A stretch of 64,000 nucleotides of DNA from positions 310,001-374,000 of the forward strand of contig NZ_JBPPGJ010000003.1 in the NCBI RefSeq assembly GCF_051594765.1, given 5' to 3'. Both the position numbers and the translations under genes were made by a program. This document shows positions 60,833 through 64,000 of this stretch, one piece after another (the first letter of the stretch is position 1; each line of letters starts with the position of its first letter). The DNA is from Paenibacillus_AR sp051594765. GTDB taxonomy: Bacteria; Bacillota; Bacilli; Paenibacillales; NBRC-103111. The notes beneath the pieces are model-generated. The model was not told where the DNA came from. It saw only the letters and a list, made by a program, of their open reading frames with translations, and made no database searches.

Positions 60833-61947
60833 TGTTCCTGAAGAAGCTGTCTCTCCAGCATTACCGCAATTATGAACAGTTCGAATTGGCTACTGACTCG
60901 GTAGTCAATCTTTTTGTGGGGCCCAACGCCCAAGGCAAGACCAATCTGCTGGAATCCATCTTCGTGCTGGCACTGACCAAGTCCCACCGGACTCATCAGG
61001 ACAAGGAGCTCATCGGATGGGACAAGGATCAGGCCGTCATCTACGGCGAGCTGGACAAAAAATACGGAGCCGTCAAGCTGCAGCTCCAGATCTCCCAGCA
61101 GGGCAAGAAGGCCAAGATCAACGGCCTCGAGCAGAAGAAGCTAAGCGGCTTCGTAGGCGCCATGAATGTGGTCATGTTCGCGCCGGAGGACCTGGAGATC
61201 GTCAAGGGCGCCCCCGGTATTCGACGGCGTTTTCTCGACATGGAGATCGGGCAGGTTCACCCCGGTTACCTTCACGATCTGACGCAATACACCAAGGTTC
61301 TAGCCCAACGCAACAACTTCCTGAAGCAGAACGGCGGCCCCGGTGCGGGCAAGCATTCGGCCATGCTGGAGGTATGGAACGAACAGTTGGCAACTTTTGG
61401 TGTTAAAATGATGAAAAAACGTCAAAGCTTTATAGAGAAGCTCCAGCGGTGGGCTGAATCGATCCATGAAGGCATTACGAACGGTCAGGAATCCCTTCAG
61501 ATCGTGTACAAGCCCAGCTTCGGCACGTCCTTCCAAGAAGATGAACCTATCCTATTCGATCAATTTATGGTAAAGTTAAATGAGGTCCGCGATCAGGAGC
61601 TGCGCCGTGGAACAACACTGGCAGGACCCCACCGGGACGACATGCTGTTCTACATCAACGGCAAGGAAGCCCAGACCTTCGGCTCCCAAGGCCAGCAGCG
61701 CACCACCGCCTTATCGGTCAAGCTGGCGGAGCTGGAGCTTATGAACGAAGAGGTGGGCGAATATCCGATTCTGCTGTTGGACGACGTTCTGTCCGAGCTG
61801 GACCGGAACCGGCAGACCCAACTGATTGAGACCATTCAGGATAAGGTGCAGACTTTCATCACCACCACCGGTGTCGAGAGCGTGGATTTATCCAAAATTC
61901 GTGACGCGGCCTTCTTCCAAGTGCGGAACGGCCGTATTTTGACATAA
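60832..61947 (+). CDS. recF: DNA repair protein RecF
   Basis: A 371-residue ABC-type ATPase that loads RecA at gaps. Walker A GPNAQGKTNLLESI, signature GSQGQQRTTALSVKLAELEL and Walker B LLLDDVLSELD are intact. Translationally coupled to yaaA. Confidence 0.96.
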   Translation: MFLKKLSLQHYRNYEQFELATDSVVNLFVGPNAQGKTNLLESIFVLALTKSHRTHQDKELIGWDKDQAVIYGELDKKYGAVKLQLQISQQGKKAKINGLEQKKLSGFVGAMNVVMFAPEDLEIVKGAPGIRRRFLDMEIGQVHPGYLHDLTQYTKVLAQRNNFLKQNGGPGAGKHSAMLEVWNEQLATFGVKMMKKRQSFIEKLQRWAESIHEGITNGQESLQIVYKPSFGTSFQEDEPILFDQFMVKLNEVRDQELRRGTTLAGPHRDDMLFYINGKEAQTFGSQGQQRTTALSVKLAELELMNEEVGEYPILLLDDVLSELDRNRQTQLIETIQDKVQTFITTTGVESVDLSKIRDAAFFQVRNGRILT

Positions 61948-61992
61948 TTCCCGGGATAGAACTGCGTGATTTCAGAATAGGAGGCGGTGCCC

Positions 61993-62241
61993 TTGTTCAT
62001 CCATCTGGGCGGCGAGAAGATCATCCGGGCGTCGGAGCTGATCGGGATATTCGATCTGTCCATCGAGAAGACGTCCAAGGTTACCAAACAGTTTACCTCC
62101 CATGCCGGCAGGGAAAAGAAGGTGGAAATCATCGGAGACGAAGAGTGCAAGTCACTGGTCGTTACTCTGGATAAGGTCTATTATTCCCCCATCTCCTCTT
62201 CCACGCTGAAGAAACGCGCGCATCATTTATTCGTGAACTGA
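61993..62241 (+). CDS. remB: Extracellular matrix regulator RemB (DUF370)
   Basis: An 82-residue protein, MFIHLGGEKIIRASELIGIF. In B. subtilis YaaB/RemB affects biofilm matrix genes. TTG 61993 is preferred because AGGAGG sits eight bases upstream; GTG 61987 would be too close. Confidence 0.9.
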   Translation: MFIHLGGEKIIRASELIGIFDLSIEKTSKVTKQFTSHAGREKKVEIIGDEECKSLVVTLDKVYYSPISSSTLKKRAHHLFVN

Positions 62242-62287
62242 TTGCTTCAAGATTATGCACGAACATAGAAAAGTAGGTGATAGGTCC

Positions 62288-64000
<1,713 letters not shown>

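Overview
The window is the replication-origin region of a spore-forming, fairly GC-rich Firmicute, most likely Paenibacillus or a close relative. The Bacillus-type origin order is intact: rpmH-rnpA-yidC-khpB-mnmE-mnmG-rsmG-noc-parA-parB run leftward from oriC, and dnaA-dnaN-yaaA-recF-remB-gyrB run rightward. The genes yyaC, spoIIIJ-type yidC, the walRKHIJ operon, a LysM/G5/M23 peptidase and a GH120 xylosidase fit that group. The origin is bipartite: DnaA boxes lie upstream of dnaA (about 57540-57860) and again between dnaA and dnaN (about 59222-59345), where a DnaA-trio and an AT-rich unwinding region follow. Most core genes point away from oriC, with the replication forks.

Layout: (1) 1-17300 is an accessory zone with a mosaic, often AT-richer base composition. 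It holds a truncated ABC-F ATPase, a TetR/isochorismatase pair, a GH120 beta-xylosidase, a DUF1304 membrane protein, a decayed short-chain dehydrogenase, and an alpha/beta hydrolase/MarR pair. Further right are a TetR/NmrA-like oxidoreductase pair, a TetR/F420-type reductase/MFS exporter set, an ABC drug exporter with a divergent MarR, a DbpA-type RNA helicase and a wrecked P4-type primase. (2) 17305-30130 holds rlmH, an acyltransferase, a CxxH protein, htrC, the wal operon and the M23 peptidase, then an orphan membrane protein and a 111-bp tandem repeat. (3) 30130-43700 holds purA, dnaB, rplI, gdpP, yybS-like, a MOSC protein, a sugar isomerase, a three-gene ABC exporter on the opposite strand, a DUF421 protein, and rpsR-ssb-rpsF. 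(4) 43900-51910 holds a YjzC protein, tRNA-Ser(CGA), mscS, yyaC, a cysteine-desulfurase-like enzyme, parB-parA, noc and rsmG, with two perfect parS sites. (5) 51900-64000 is the oriC core, ending inside gyrB.

The most interesting signal is at the 3' end of rlmH. Its last codons (R-G-E-P-Y-H-K-stop) occupy the place that staphylococcal cassette chromosomes (SCC) use as attB in rlmH/orfX. A 20-bp copy of that end recurs 2.3 kb downstream (B), a diverged copy lies 9.7 kb downstream (A), and two half-copies lie between (D1, D2). A and B also share about 35 bp of non-rlmH flank, as element ends would. These repeats divide the accessory zone into modules, and the primase relic abuts the rlmH site. 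I read this as a tandem array of SCC-like cassettes at rlmH without a recombinase inside the window; that reading is inference.

Several accessory regulator/target pairs carry clear operators. One is a marR gene whose promoter predicts a leaderless mRNA. Another is a near-palindromic promoter that reads both ways.
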